A stretch of DNA of 6,376 nt. Source: Clostridia bacterium (GTDB taxonomy: Bacteria > Bacillota > Clostridia > Oscillospirales > CAG-272). The stretch lies in NCBI GenBank assembly GCA_017540285.1, contig JAFYBI010000073.1:1-6376 (forward strand), written 5' to 3'. Below the pieces are notes generated by a model. That model saw only the letters and a list, made by a program, of their open reading frames with translations. It did not search any database and was not told the origin of the DNA. How positions within the stretch are numbered: position 1 is the first letter of the stretch; each line of letters starts with the position of its first letter. Position numbers and translations under genes: made by a program. Below, piece after piece: positions 6,352 through 6,376 of this stretch.

Positions 6352-6376
6352 GGATGCGTCCTTCCCGCGGGGATGC

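Noticed and set aside
1..6376. Search for mobile elements, CRISPR repeats, RNA genes, riboswitches, phage or defence genes
   Set aside because: No transposase, integrase, direct-repeat array, tRNA or rRNA-like segment, or defence-type domain was seen by reading. Nearly all bases fall within the seven called metabolic, transport or regulatory genes and the one unrecognised small gene.

Overview
The window is a compact, GC-rich, gene-dense chromosomal segment. It suggests a Gram-positive anaerobe of the Clostridia (Firmicutes) type, probably gut or host associated. This rests on strong AGGAG-type ribosome binding sites, near-zero spacing between genes, and clostridial-looking protein sequences (MsrA, a PepT-like M20 peptidase, an ECF-type BioY, a ROK repressor beside manA). 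The taxonomic guess is inference, and the genus is not identifiable from the sequence alone.

Left half, plus strand (1-3629): one probable operon of five genes. It holds a MATE-family efflux transporter cut at its 5' end by the window edge, msrA (methionine sulfoxide reductase), an unrecognised 113-residue cytoplasmic protein, a GNAT acetyltransferase, and an M20 peptidase of the PepT-like type. Gaps are 35, 1, 1 and 7-10 bases. No promoter is visible inside the run, so its promoter is probably upstream of the window.

Centre (3630-3717): an 88-base convergent intergenic region. It holds an imperfect hairpin with an A-rich left flank and a T-rich right flank, which reads as a bidirectional rho-independent terminator serving both operons.

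Right half, minus strand (3718-6351, transcribed right to left): a probable three-gene operon. It holds a ROK-family transcriptional regulator whose sugar-kinase and zinc motifs are degenerate, manA (mannose-6-phosphate isomerase, class I) and bioY (substrate-binding subunit of an ECF biotin transporter). The likely theme is sugar-responsive control of mannose/fructose phosphate interconversion, with biotin uptake attached by a one-base gap. The plus-strand operon combines efflux, methionine oxidation repair, acetyl transfer and peptide turnover, a loose housekeeping or stress grouping.

I see no mobile element, CRISPR array, RNA gene, phage gene or defence system. The region looks like ordinary core or near-core chromosome. 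The observations most worth a second look are the non-canonical ROK regulator, the uncharacterised 113-residue protein, and three identical TGACATG gene junctions, one of which (manA-bioY) lacks a visible Shine-Dalgarno sequence.
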